Positions 1-8,856 are shown, counted from the stretch's first letter. The stretch is 64,000 bases of DNA from Sphingobacteriales bacterium (GCA_016706405.1 JADJJT010000003.1:310001-374000); one strand, 5' to 3'. Made by a program: numbers and translations. The notes: generated by a model from the sequence alone, not told the origin.

Positions 1-1789
1 TATAATATTTATCTTTTTCTTTAATAACCAAAGTGTTTAGTTGCTCCATGTTTATTCGCATCAAACCGGCCTCATAAATGCTTAATTGGGGCGTTTTATC
101 AACACTTATAACAATGCCCCAAATGCCGGGTTCTTTTTGGGGCAATTCGGTAACGTAGGGCGTGGTATTTACTATATGATCCCTTGGGTTCCTGTAGGGA
201 GGGGGATAATTATTTATCGCGGCTTGGCTATCAATTTTGGCAATAATTTGGGCTAACGAATCGTTAATTTTATTTAGCGAGTCATTTTTTTTGTATAATA
301 TTGATTGCTCGCCAACTTTTTCGGCAGTATGGTCGTAGCGCAACTGCAATTTTTGTTCGGCCAAGTCGGCACGTTTTTTTTGTTGCCATGCCCAAAACAG
401 GGTTACGGTAGCAGCCAAAAACAGTAAAAACCAAAACAGAGACACAAAAAAATTCAAACGCTGAATTCGGTTTACCCGCGCTAACTGTTCGTTTTTTTTA
501 GCAGTTTCAACCGCAAATTTTTCTCGTTCGGTTATCAATTCACGGCGTTGGAAGGAGTTTAAAATAGGCCCCACTAAGGTGTCGTGGCTAATTTCGTAGG
601 TTTTACCCAAGCGCGAGTTTTCGGCTCTTATAAGTCGGCTATTAAGTAATAACCCTAACAAAGGGTCGTTGTTTTTTAATAAATCTTTAACCATTGCTTC
701 GGGCTGACTTACCCGCTTGCCCTGCATAATCAGATTTTCCTCCATTAAATTTTGAGCCATATTTTTTTCATCCGGATTTGTTATTTGGGCAATTTGGTCT
801 TCGTAGTAATTCGATAATATATTGTTTATGCCCTCCTCGCCGCCCAATAAATCTACATCTACAACCACATTTTGTTTGCCTGCTAATTGTAAATTTTTCA
901 CCCTGTCTTCAATTACCTGTCCTAAAATTTGCAATTGAAAAGCCTCCACCTCTTGTTCGTTATTGGCCAAAGTTTTTAAAATAAGCTGCAAGGCATTAGG
1001 TGCAAAGGTAAAAGGTTCGGTATAAAAGTTATCGCCTTGCAAACAAGCTGGGTTTTGCAATGCCTGTTCGGCATCAGGGGGGCTTAAGGCCCGCAAATTA
1101 TAGCGCGTTTTTAAAATAGCGGTTACTTGTGTCGTCAGGTCATCTAATAAATGTAATCTGTCGCTTCTTATAACAAATAAAACATGTATATCAATAGGTG
1201 AATACCAAGCTAATATTTCGGCAGTGCGTTCGCGGCGCGGAATTTCGAGTAATTGCAACTCGGTAGCTGGCGGAATTTGTAAGCTTATTATTTCGGCTAT
1301 TTGTTGTGCAAAATGGTCGCGATGTGGCTTGGGATGGTTAAAAAACTCTTCGAATTGGTCAAAAATCAGAATAGGTTTAAGCGATTGTCCTTGGTTTCCG
1401 GAAAAAGTACAGGCGCGCAAATTTTCCCAAAGGGTGTATTGCCCGTTTTCTGGATTTTGTTTGGCGAATCTTTTTAGCTTTGCTATATCTAAAAAATTTA
1501 CAAGTGCATTTGAAACCGCCTGAACCGGATTTATTTCAAAATTATTAAAGCGCACCGGTAGCGACTGCCAGCCTTGATTTTCGAGCGAGGGTATTACGCC
1601 TGCATTTAATAAAGACGATTTACCGATACCCGATTTAGCAAAAAGAACAACCAATTCTTTCGCTTTTAGCAGGTTCACCATCTCATCAATTTCGCGGTTG
1701 CGGCCAAAAAACAGCCGTTTATCTTCCGCTTTGTAGGGGTAAACACCTAAATAACGCCTGTTTTGTTTAGGTGCGGTTTGGCCAATCAC
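1..1789 (-). CDS. nSTAND-type P-loop NTPase, membrane-anchored (3' end outside window)
   Basis: Open reading frame with no stop from 1789 to the window edge (596 codons seen). GTG start chosen because an in-frame TAA lies two codons upstream. Near the N-terminus there is an FFGRNREID motif, then Walker A (KSGIGKSS, about residues 52-60) and Walker B (ILIFDQFEEFF, about 140-150). A conserved YEISHDTLVGPI segment lies near 400. These are hallmarks of the novel STAND (nSTAND1-like) NTPases, which act as signal-gated switches. A single membrane segment (about 443-465) follows, then a charged coiled coil (about 468-515) and the start of a domain (GIWGIVISVDKTPQLS) that could be SPOR-like. The start overlaps the upstream SIR2/TIR gene by 23 bases, so the two are probably translationally coupled. 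Likely role: ATP-dependent sensor of a defence or cell-death system (inference). The C-terminal sensor is not visible. Confidence 0.8.
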   Translation of the reverse strand, partial: MIGQTAPKQNRRYLGVYPYKAEDKRLFFGRNREIDEMVNLLKAKELVVLFAKSGIGKSSLLNAGVIPSLENQGWQSLPVRFNNFEINPVQAVSNALVNFLDIAKLKRFAKQNPENGQYTLWENLRACTFSGNQGQSLKPILIFDQFEEFFNHPKPHRDHFAQQIAEIISLQIPPATELQLLEIPRRERTAEILAWYSPIDIHVLFVIRSDRLHLLDDLTTQVTAILKTRYNLRALSPPDAEQALQNPACLQGDNFYTEPFTFAPNALQLILKTLANNEQEVEAFQLQILGQVIEDRVKNLQLAGKQNVVVDVDLLGGEEGINNILSNYYEDQIAQITNPDEKNMAQNLMEENLIMQGKRVSQPEAMVKDLLKNNDPLLGLLLNSRLIRAENSRLGKTYEISHDTLVGPILNSFQRRELITEREKFAVETAKKNEQLARVNRIQRLNFFVSLFWFLLFLAATVTLFWAWQQKKRADLAEQKLQLRYDHTAEKVGEQSILYKKNDSLNKINDSLAQIIAKIDSQAAINNYPPPYRNPRDHIVNTTPYVTELPQKEPGIWGIVISVDKTPQLSIYEAGLMRINMEQLNTLVIKEKDKYY

Positions 1790-3134
1790 GAATTAGTTGT
1801 TTTAATTGTTCAACAATATTTTGGTAAGGCAAGTCGGTATTTTCCCAGTGTTCCGACAACAATGGCTTTTGTGGACTTGGCGCTGGGTTAAAGGAGGCAA
1901 AAGGTGTGTCGCTCCAACCGCAATACGATACTAACACGGGCAGTAAACGGTAAGTTTTAGTTGAAGGCTGCGTTTGCATTAAATTTAGGGCATCGGTTGC
2001 TTGATTATAGGTTTCGGAGGCTAAAAATTCGGCACTAAAAAGTACAATAAACACATCGGCGGTTTGTAATTGTTGGTCAATCCAAGTTTGGGCATTTTGG
2101 CCAGCAGGCGGTAAATGGCCTTGTACAACCTCTATTTCGTTGTTTTGAATTAAGAGGGTTAAATGAAGTAATATTTTGTTAGATACATGAATATCATTTT
2201 CGGTATGATGTGTTACAATGAAGATGCGCAAAGGCTGTTTTTTATCCGGAGGATTTTGGTTTAAATTTGTTTGGCTTGTAGTGATATAATTTTGGTATTG
2301 ACTTTGCAATTCGGTGGTAAACTCAGAAGCATTTTTATCAATAAACTGAAATCCAAAATGTTCTTCGTAAAACTCGCGCATGGCCTTTGAAAACTCTAAA
2401 ATTGAGTGTTTTGGCGAAAAAGTAAGATTATCTTTAACCACTTGCAAATCGAGGGTGTGTAAAAGCAGTCTAAATTGCCAGTTGTCTATATCTAAATCGT
2501 AAAAAATATAGGTGCGAGGGTCTTTAAAATGGCTGACAATCCGGGGCGGTATAGGTGGCTCGCCTCTAATAATTTTTTCAACAAACTCAACTTGGTCATT
2601 TTCGGTTAAAACCAACGATCTGGGCTCATCAAATGTCCCTAATAAATTGTAAACCAATGGGTTTTGAATACTAAAAGCATTAATATCGGTTTGGTGTGGA
2701 GCATCGCCGCAAAAATTATACCATGCCTGCGTGCAGGTTTTACCTGCCTGCCGCAGGGCACGCAGCATAAAATCATCGGGGTTGGTGTTGATGATTAGCG
2801 GTACGGGTAGTTTAGCTAACTCGTGGTAAATGGGCGGAATTTGAGTAGCATACTTTTTGTAGGTCTGTAAAATAGTAGCAACCAAATCAATGCGGCGAAC
2901 ACCTTCGAGGTGTAAAAATTTAGAGGCTGTATAAAGTAAATTGGTTTTTTGTTGTTGGTCGTAAGTAATACTTTCGGCATCCAAATCAACACAGAGTTGT
3001 TGGGCAAAAATTTCGCGCAGGGTGCATTTAGCCTCATTATAGGTGGCTGTAGCCAACGAAGGGCCAATAATCAGCACACAGCGTCCTTGTTGTAAGTCGT
3101 TTAATAAACTATCCCATTGGCGCTTTTTAAGCAT
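1767..3134 (-). CDS. SIR2-like / TIR-like two-domain protein, partner of the nSTAND NTPase
   Basis: 455 residues. Residues 15-230 resemble SIR2_2-type domains: GRCVLIIGPSL near the start, INTNPDDF (115-122, in place of the TxN motif), then VYNLLGTFDEPRSLVLTEND (161-180), where canonical sirtuin-like NADases carry a His-Gly. That His is Leu or Asn here. Residues 301-450 resemble a TIR domain: RIFIVTHHTEND, a central WIDQQLQTADVFIVLFSAEF strand-helix, and SETYNQA (373-379), where the catalytic Glu of TIR NADases would be expected but Ala is found. The linker (270-300) is Gln/Asn-rich. Its stop codon overlaps the start of the nSTAND gene. TIR and SIR2 modules next to STAND NTPases are typical of bacterial immune and cell-death cassettes. 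The apparent loss of both active sites suggests an adaptor or nucleotide-sensing role, which is inference. Confidence 0.72.
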   Translation of the reverse strand: MLKKRQWDSLLNDLQQGRCVLIIGPSLATATYNEAKCTLREIFAQQLCVDLDAESITYDQQQKTNLLYTASKFLHLEGVRRIDLVATILQTYKKYATQIPPIYHELAKLPVPLIINTNPDDFMLRALRQAGKTCTQAWYNFCGDAPHQTDINAFSIQNPLVYNLLGTFDEPRSLVLTENDQVEFVEKIIRGEPPIPPRIVSHFKDPRTYIFYDLDIDNWQFRLLLHTLDLQVVKDNLTFSPKHSILEFSKAMREFYEEHFGFQFIDKNASEFTTELQSQYQNYITTSQTNLNQNPPDKKQPLRIFIVTHHTENDIHVSNKILLHLTLLIQNNEIEVVQGHLPPAGQNAQTWIDQQLQTADVFIVLFSAEFLASETYNQATDALNLMQTQPSTKTYRLLPVLVSYCGWSDTPFASFNPAPSPQKPLLSEHWENTDLPYQNIVEQLKQLIRDWPNRT

Positions 3135-3650
3135 ACATAATTAGTTTTATAGTTGAGTTTTGGCAGGGTGAGATAAACGAGCAGTGAGCGCATAAAATAG
3201 TTTTTAACATCCTTAGCCACCAAGTATATTGGTAAAAGGCTGTTATTAAAAGCTAAGGCTATTTTGCTTAAAACTATCATGGGCGGGGTAAAATTAGGAT
3301 ATTTTTTTTAGTTTTCTTACTTGTAGGAATATAAATGCAGGCAAACGTTTAAAACTGTTTTAAAATTACCAAAATAGGCAAGCAGTTCCGGGTAAAACAT
3401 TAAATTTTTCTTCCAGATGAGATGTTTAGGGGACGAATTTGACTAAGTTTTTACTAAGTATTAGAAATATCATCGTGAGGCAAGAATATTTCAATTTATT
3501 TTTCCGGAAAAAACACTAGGCCTTGGTGTTTTTATACTTTTTCCTGCTAATAATTGCGTACCTTTGCAGCCCCTAATAACACAAATATTGGATTAATTAA
3601 ATTTAACCACCAAACAAGTTTTTACATTTTTATACTTACAATATTAATTA
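3135..3650. other. AT-rich divergent intergenic region
   Basis: 516 bases between the minus-strand SIR2/TIR gene and slyD. I see no credible ORF or RNA gene. It holds one TCCGGA site near 3501 and a TACCTTTG box at 3559-3566 that probably serves slyD. Confidence 0.5.
3559..3566 (+). promoter_or_regulatory. Bacteroidota -7 box (TACCTTTG) upstream of slyD
   Basis: Matches TAnnTTTG, 85 bases before the slyD start. No convincing -33 TTG was found at standard spacing. Confidence 0.45.
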
Positions 3651-4175
3651 ATGGAAATATCTCCTAACACTGTTGTAGCCATTAGCTATAACTTATTTGA
3701 AGGCGGCCCTGAGGGAACCTTTATTGAAGCCACCTCGCCCGACCAACCTTTTGTTTTTTTATGCGGAGCTGGCAACGTTCTCGATGTGTTTGAAGACAAC
3801 CTAACCGGCCTCCGTGTTGGTGACAGTTTTGAATTTATAATTGACAGTAACAATGCCTACGGCCCTGTTGATGAGCAAGCCGTTGTAGGTGTGCCAATTG
3901 AGAGTTTTATTATTGATGGTGCTTTGGCCACAGATTTGCTAAAAATTGGTAATATCATACCTATGGTTGATGAAAATAACCACAAACTTAATGCCCGCAT
4001 TATTGATATTACGGAGCAAATTGTAACCCTCGACTTTAATCATCCTATGGCAGGCCGCGACCTATTTTTTACTGGCTCGGTTGTTGCCGTACGCGCTGCT
4101 ACTGCCACAGAACTTTCTCATGGCCACGTGCACGGCTTTGACGGCACTGACGAACACGGCGGCCACCACCACTAA
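3651..4175 (+). CDS. slyD: SlyD-like FKBP-type peptidyl-prolyl cis-trans isomerase
   Basis: 174 residues. The FKBP fold is interrupted by an insert-in-flap domain as in SlyD: the start has EISPNTVVAISYNLFEG, then FLCGAGNVLDVFE and LRVGDSFEFIIDSNNAYGP (about 57-75), followed by the IF chaperone segment and NHPMAGRDLFFTG (about 130-142). The C-terminus is a His-rich metal-binding tail (SHGHVHGF ... EHGGHHH). SlyD proteins catalyse proline isomerisation and chaperone metalloprotein folding in the cytosol; the tail binds nickel or similar ions. Monocistronic, with its own -7 box at 3559. Length is normal for the family. Confidence 0.92.
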   Translation: MEISPNTVVAISYNLFEGGPEGTFIEATSPDQPFVFLCGAGNVLDVFEDNLTGLRVGDSFEFIIDSNNAYGPVDEQAVVGVPIESFIIDGALATDLLKIGNIIPMVDENNHKLNARIIDITEQIVTLDFNHPMAGRDLFFTGSVVAVRAATATELSHGHVHGFDGTDEHGGHHH

Positions 4176-4338
4176 TATTAGCAAACAAGCGAGCAAATAC
4201 GGTAATTATTTTATTTTAAAAAACAGGATGCTAAAATAATTTTTTACGCTTTGCTATATTTTTTAATAATTTTGTAAAATATACCTTACCTTTGTAGTAG
4301 ATTTGCTTGCGCTAAGTTTATATCTCATTATCTTATTT

Positions 4339-4346
4339 TATCTTTG
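4339..4346 (+). promoter_or_regulatory. Bacteroidota -7 box (TATCTTTG) upstream of the RRM gene
   Basis: TAnnTTTG match 83 bases before the ATG. A second match (TACCTTTG, 4287-4294) lies further upstream, so the gene may have two start sites and a T-rich leader. Confidence 0.45.
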
Positions 4347-4428
4347 CAACTAATTTAACTTAATTTGATGACGTACTAACCCCTCAACTAAATCAGTTTT
4401 TCTTTTTTTTTTAATTTTTCTTTTACAA

Positions 4429-4770
4429 ATGAACATTTACGTTTCAAATTTAAGTTTTGACATAACCGACCAAGACCTAAATGAACTTTTTGAGGAGTAC
4501 GGAACCGTATCCTCGGCCAAGGTAATCAAAGACCGTGAAACCGGTAAATCACGAGGCTTTGGCTTCGTAGAAATGCCTTCTGACGATGAGGCAAAAAAAG
4601 CCATCTCAGAATTAGACAAAGCTGAATACAGCGGAAAAGTAATTAATGTAACCGAAGCACGCCCTAAAACCGACCGTCCATTTAATACCGGAGGTGGGTA
4701 CAATAATAACCGCGGTGGTGGTGGCGGGTACAACCGTAACGATAACAACCGGCCAAACAAACGCTGGTAA
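4429..4770 (+). CDS. RRM-domain RNA-binding protein with Gly/Asn-rich tail
   Basis: 113 residues. A single RNA recognition motif fills residues 1-80, with RNP2 (IYVSNLSF, residues 3-10) and RNP1 (KSRGFGFVEM, about 40-49). The tail is Gly, Asn, Arg and Tyr-rich (GGGYNNNRGGGGGYN), like cold-inducible RNA-binding proteins of cyanobacteria and Bacteroidota. Likely a cytosolic single-stranded RNA binder affecting mRNA stability or translation. The ATG follows a long T/A-rich leader without a Shine-Dalgarno site. Monocistronic. Confidence 0.93.
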   Translation: MNIYVSNLSFDITDQDLNELFEEYGTVSSAKVIKDRETGKSRGFGFVEMPSDDEAKKAISELDKAEYSGKVINVTEARPKTDRPFNTGGGYNNNRGGGGGYNRNDNNRPNKRW

Positions 4771-4811
4771 AATTAAAATTAGCACTGCTTAACCGAGTTG
4801 CGCTAATTATT

Positions 4812-6569
4812 TTACCAAACAAATTTGCCAAACCAAGTTTTATTCAATTTAGTTTGATACTTCACTAAAAACAACCCTTTGTGTTTACATAAAGGGTTGT
4901 TCTTTATTAGGTATTGTTCAGTTCCGGGAGCGATATTTGCCTCATAAAACTTAATCCCCGATGTTCCAACTATCTGAAGGATGCCCTGTTCGGCAATTTG
5001 AGGCAAATGTATTATTACAGCCTTGTCAGGTTGTTGCTGCTGCTCAATAAATAATGGTTCAGCAACAGCGCCAATTTCATAAACACCATTTGCCCACTCG
5101 GCAAACCTAATCAACCATGCGTTGTCGGCCCCGTGTCTTGGTGCAATACCACCTTGTACAATATCGCCATCGGTGCTATCGGTATAACCACCAACTAAAT
5201 ACTCGTCTGAACCCAATCCGGGAACTATACAATTGCCAAAATCGTAATTCGAGCCTCCATACTTTTTATGCCAAACTATTTCACCGGTATCCTTATTAAG
5301 GCGCAGCAGTTGCAAATCGAAAAAATAATTAGGTGGACTAATGCTAAAGTCAAAAGTGGTTCCTACAATAATCACATCTCCGTTTTCTGGGTTCAGCATT
5401 AAAGCACGTGCTTGGTCTTCGCCCTTTTCGCCCCACGAGGTTTGCCAGTCAATTGTCCAATCGTTGCTGTTTAGCTTGGCAACCCACATATCATTATCGC
5501 CGTAGTTTGCCGTCAGGTCGCCATCGTTTGACAAAGATGGAGCGCAAAATATCAGATTGCCATCTGTTGTAAGCACAATATCGGTGGCAATTTCGGCTTG
5601 AGAGCCGCCAAATGTTTTTTCGCTTTGTAGTTCGCCTGTTTCGGCATCAAGGGCAATTACCCAGCAGTCGGTAGCGCCGTGGTTAAAACTTATCTGCCCG
5701 TTTCCGCTTGGTGATGCTGTACTTCCAGCAGCTATCCATTTTAATTTATCCGGATGCCAAACCGCGCCGTATAATTGTTCATTGTAGTCTCCGCCGTAAA
5801 TACCCTGCCAAATCAGGTTTCCCTCTCCGTCAATTTGCATAGCCCAGGCGTCTTTTAGGCCAATATGATTTTTAATGTCGCCATCTTTCGATATAGCGTA
5901 TCCGGCTAATAAAAATTGCCCCTCGTTGTTGGTTGCTATAGCTCTAAACAAATCTTCGTTGCTGCCGCCCATTGTAAGCGACCATTCAATTTCGCCATCT
6001 TGGTTCAAATAAAATGCCCAGGCATCATGTTCGCCTTTGCTTTGTAAGTCTATATTTTGGGTGTCTTGACCATTGCGGTACAAAGTGGCTGATACAGTTT
6101 CAGGCTGTTCGGCAGGGCGCAAATAGCCTGCCACCACTACCCCACCCTCCGGATGAGGTGCTATGGCATAGGCGCGCTCGTCTCCGGGGGCAGCAATTAT
6201 AAAGGTGTCGGTAATTTGTAATTTTTCGTTCAGCCAAAATATTAAAATATCGGTTTGGCCGGTTATTGCATCGGTAGTAATGCCTGCCGCAGCAAAAGTT
6301 TGGTTTGGCAAGGCTGCAAGGGCTTCAATTTCATCATCGGCAATTGCCGTGCCCCACACTTTTTGCCAGGTGATTGTAGGTTGGGCAAGTAAAGTACTGT
6401 AATTTAATATCAGTAATAAAATTGCTGTTTGTGATATTATCCGCAAAACAAAATGAAATAAAATTATATAATTTAACTTACGAAGGCACAAATTTAGCAA
6501 TTTAAAACAAAATACCCAACCGCAAAGCTGTCCGGCTAAAGGTATAATTGCGGAAAACTGTTGAGCCAT
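4812..6569 (-). CDS. secreted beta-propeller-like repeat protein with T9SS-type C-terminal domain
   Basis: Up to 585 residues. The body consists of repeats of about 60-70 residues built on DxW(V/A)xxLD, GxxxWQxxxGGSxxD and GxxxxAGYxxSxDGD. These form propeller-like repeats seen in secreted Bacteroidota proteins. The last about 90 residues (TSGIKFYEANIAPG ... GLFLVKYQT ... FGKFVW) look like a type IX secretion sorting domain. The start is uncertain: the longest frame overlaps the upstream barrel gene by 68 bases, and a later TTG near 6500 would give a more typical signal peptide ending NYSTLLAQ. Function beyond export is unknown. Codons near the 3' end overlap a hairpin at 4870-4901. Confidence 0.75.
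   Translation of the reverse strand: MAQQFSAIIPLAGQLCGWVFCFKLLNLCLRKLNYIILFHFVLRIISQTAILLLILNYSTLLAQPTITWQKVWGTAIADDEIEALAALPNQTFAAAGITTDAITGQTDILIFWLNEKLQITDTFIIAAPGDERAYAIAPHPEGGVVVAGYLRPAEQPETVSATLYRNGQDTQNIDLQSKGEHDAWAFYLNQDGEIEWSLTMGGSNEDLFRAIATNNEGQFLLAGYAISKDGDIKNHIGLKDAWAMQIDGEGNLIWQGIYGGDYNEQLYGAVWHPDKLKWIAAGSTASPSGNGQISFNHGATDCWVIALDAETGELQSEKTFGGSQAEIATDIVLTTDGNLIFCAPSLSNDGDLTANYGDNDMWVAKLNSNDWTIDWQTSWGEKGEDQARALMLNPENGDVIIVGTTFDFSISPPNYFFDLQLLRLNKDTGEIVWHKKYGGSNYDFGNCIVPGLGSDEYLVGGYTDSTDGDIVQGGIAPRHGADNAWLIRFAEWANGVYEIGAVAEPLFIEQQQQPDKAVIIHLPQIAEQGILQIVGTSGIKFYEANIAPGTEQYLIKNNPLCKHKGLFLVKYQTKLNKTWFGKFVW
4870..4901 (+). terminator. hairpin, possible terminator for the RRM gene
   Basis: Perfect 11-base inverted repeat AACAACCCTTT / AAAGGGTTGTT with a 10-base loop, followed by a T-rich stretch. 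It lies about 100 bases after the RRM stop but inside the 3' coding end of the opposite-strand gene. Confidence 0.5.
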
Positions 6570-7356
6570 CCCAAATTGTTTCCTCTTCTTTTGCTTTTTG
6601 AATATTGATACCGAGTTCTGCTAAAAATTGTGTTTTTTGTACGCTACTAAACCGGTAGCCTATTGCTGGCCGAATAAAAATGCCTCCTTTTGCCTCGGCG
6701 TTACTGCTGTTGGTTGCCACAAAGCCGTAGCCAAGCCCTAAACTGTAATACGCCGACTCGGAAGATTTGTTTGTATAGCCTCGGTAATCGGCATAAATTG
6801 GCACTATCATCCATTCATTAAGTGGGTATCTGTTAAAGCCAATACCCCCGCCAATTGCTGCCCATCGGTTTAACTGGTGGCCAATTATTAAATCGCCATG
6901 TATGCCCACATCGGGTACTTCATCGCTTGTTATACCCATTAAAAAACCACCTGAAATATATGTATAAATGCCTTTATCGCGGTAATATTTAGGCTTTTCA
7001 ACTTTTGTTGGTTTAGGAGGTTCAATGTTTGAGGAATTATTTTGATTTTCATTGTGCGGAGTTGAGATTTTTTCGGCCACAATTTTACTTATTTCACTGG
7101 CTTTAAATACAAATTCGCTCCCGCCTACGATGGCTATGCGCACCAACGAGTCGGGTATTAGTTCAAGCATCCGGCCACGTATAATGCTTCCGTTTTTTAA
7201 ATAAACCACATCTTCTAACTTAGTTTCATCCTTGTTTTGGACGTTTTCAGTTCTTGATTTATTTTCGCTGGCGGGTGTTGTTGTTTGAGCAAAGACTGTA
7301 AAATTGCCATTGATTATAATTAGCAACAGACTAATTATTGTTAGCGTTTTTTTCAT
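6502..7356 (-). CDS. outer-membrane beta-barrel protein, porin-like family
   Basis: 284 residues with a clear signal peptide (MKKTLTIISLLLIIINGNFT, cleavage after VFAQ). Residues 50-95 carry the small domain VVYLKNGSIIRGRMLELIPD ... FKASEISKIV common at the N-terminus of Bacteroidota barrels. A disordered stretch follows, then amphipathic strands from about 130 (YTYISGGFLMGI ... LNRWAAIGGGIGFNRYP ... YYSLGLGYGFVA) ending in an aromatic-type strand (RTALRLGILF), as expected for an outer-membrane barrel. Transport substrate unknown. Its 3' end overlaps the longest reading of the downstream secreted-protein gene, so the two are probably co-transcribed. Confidence 0.82.
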   Translation of the reverse strand: MKKTLTIISLLLIIINGNFTVFAQTTTPASENKSRTENVQNKDETKLEDVVYLKNGSIIRGRMLELIPDSLVRIAIVGGSEFVFKASEISKIVAEKISTPHNENQNNSSNIEPPKPTKVEKPKYYRDKGIYTYISGGFLMGITSDEVPDVGIHGDLIIGHQLNRWAAIGGGIGFNRYPLNEWMIVPIYADYRGYTNKSSESAYYSLGLGYGFVATNSSNAEAKGGIFIRPAIGYRFSSVQKTQFLAELGINIQKAKEEETIWDGSTVFRNYTFSRTALRLGILF

Positions 7357-7407
7357 GGAATAATTAGAAAAAACTGTACTTGTATTTTTAGATGTGTGAC
7401 AAAAAAA

Positions 7408-7458
7408 ACATCCGGATAAGTATTGCCGGTATGGCCGTACAAAATCTTATCCGGATGT
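7408..7458 (-). terminator. intrinsic terminator built from two TCCGGA copies
   Basis: Perfect 13-base inverted repeat ACATCCGGATAAG / CTTATCCGGATGT with a 25-base loop. On the minus strand it is followed directly by a run of eight T, 30 bases after the stop of the LVIVD lipoprotein gene. Confidence 0.85.
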
Positions 7459-7487
7459 AACAGCAGAAATATTATTCGTTAAACTTA

Positions 7488-8750
7488 TTATTTTTTTGCA
7501 ATCTTGCTCAGTTGAGTCAAAAATGTAGGATTACTGCGGTCGTATTGATAAATGCCATCCGTGCCCGAAACGATAAGTAATTTTGAATTATTTACGGCAA
7601 TTGCATCGTAAGCGGCTAAGCCAGAAGCGGTTCCGGAAATGACTGGCGTGCTGGGGTTGGCAATATCTATAATGCGCACGCCGTCTTGGCTGTCGCAAAC
7701 ATACAACTGGTTTTCGGTTAAAGCCATACCCATTGGGTGCGTTAGGTTAAGCTGTGCGAGTTCTTTGGGGTTAAATATATCTTCAATATCAATAACATAT
7801 AGCAAATTAAGTGCCGAGCCACAAACTGTGCCATTATGGATGGTAACGTAGGCGTATTTGTCGTTGGCAACTACGGGGTCGCAGGCGGTGAGGTGCATAA
7901 ACTGGCTTAGGTATTTAAATTGTCCGTTGCCCATTTTTTCGTAAATAAACATGCCTGTTGTTGAGCCAATAAACAATTTATCTTTGTACGGAAAAAGGGT
8001 TTCAATATCGGCGCTTACTGTTGTTTCGCCTACAACAATGGGTTGTGCCCCAGCCTCGAGGTTAATGGTAACGATGGTATTATCGTGGTTGATGGCATAA
8101 ATAAACGAGCCGTCTAAAACCATACTGGCCATAGAGCCCGCTTGGCCGCCGGTGCTGTTATTCCGTCCGTCTGCGCTGCCGGCGCCTGCCCCCATTGCCA
8201 CATCATTTACGGCAATTACATCGCCTTCAAAAAAGAAACTATTAGTTAAATTTTCGCAATCAATTTTTTCCAATTCTTCTTTGTAGTTATAGCCCACTAA
8301 AACGCCATTTCCGGCATCCTGAGCAATGGGTTTAAAAAAGTTTTGGCCCCTGAAGACTTCTTTTATGGCGGTAGCACTGATAATTTCAAGCGCTAAAAGG
8401 TCGGTGTAATTATTTACGTACAAAATGCCATTTTTCATGGCCATATCGGTACATCCGGGTATTTTTATGAAAGCTAAACTTAGCGGTGCCGATGGATTAG
8501 TGTTATCAATTAAATGGATACCTTCGTTCCACTCGCAAACCAATAAGTAAACACCATAGGTGTAAATTTTTCCCGGATTTATGAGGTCGTGGGCTGCTTC
8601 CATTGCAACGGGGGTGCGAATTTCGTCGTAAGTTTTATAAACCGGAGTTTGGCGGGTAACATAACGCTCTTCGTAACAACGGTCTTTAATACAACCCGTT
8701 AAAAGCGATGCTACGGCCAAAAATATTAAAACTAATATATTTTTTTTCAT
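7488..8750 (-). CDS. LVIVD-repeat lipoprotein
   Basis: 420 residues from the ATG at 8750. The frame stays open another 25 codons upstream, but that start would place a charged stretch before the signal peptide. MKKNILVLIFLAVASLLTGC is a lipoprotein signal with lipobox LTGC. The mature part has repeats of about 40 residues of the LVIVD type (GIHLIDNTNPSAPLSLAFIK, LLYVIDIEDIFNPKELAQL, GVRIIDIANPSTPVISG). These probably form a beta-propeller on the cell surface or outer membrane. The role of this family is not established. Ends at a strong hairpin terminator (7408-7458). Confidence 0.85.
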   Translation of the reverse strand: MKKNILVLIFLAVASLLTGCIKDRCYEERYVTRQTPVYKTYDEIRTPVAMEAAHDLINPGKIYTYGVYLLVCEWNEGIHLIDNTNPSAPLSLAFIKIPGCTDMAMKNGILYVNNYTDLLALEIISATAIKEVFRGQNFFKPIAQDAGNGVLVGYNYKEELEKIDCENLTNSFFFEGDVIAVNDVAMGAGAGSADGRNNSTGGQAGSMASMVLDGSFIYAINHDNTIVTINLEAGAQPIVVGETTVSADIETLFPYKDKLFIGSTTGMFIYEKMGNGQFKYLSQFMHLTACDPVVANDKYAYVTIHNGTVCGSALNLLYVIDIEDIFNPKELAQLNLTHPMGMALTENQLYVCDSQDGVRIIDIANPSTPVISGTASGLAAYDAIAVNNSKLLIVSGTDGIYQYDRSNPTFLTQLSKIAKK

Positions 8751-8856
8751 GACTGTTTTTGATTTTGATTTAAAATTAAAATTTAGCTTTCTTTTAAGAC
8801 GAAACAAAAGAAAAACTGGTTGCATTTAGGATTTGAAAATACGAAATAATAATTAT

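Noticed and set aside
1224..1523. Plus-strand 99-residue ORF in the left-edge region
   Set aside because: Opposite the nSTAND reading frame, which has clear Walker motifs; a shadow.
4437..4760. 107-residue minus-strand ORF opposite the RRM gene
   Set aside because: Shadow of the RRM protein; low-complexity Pro/Leu stretches.
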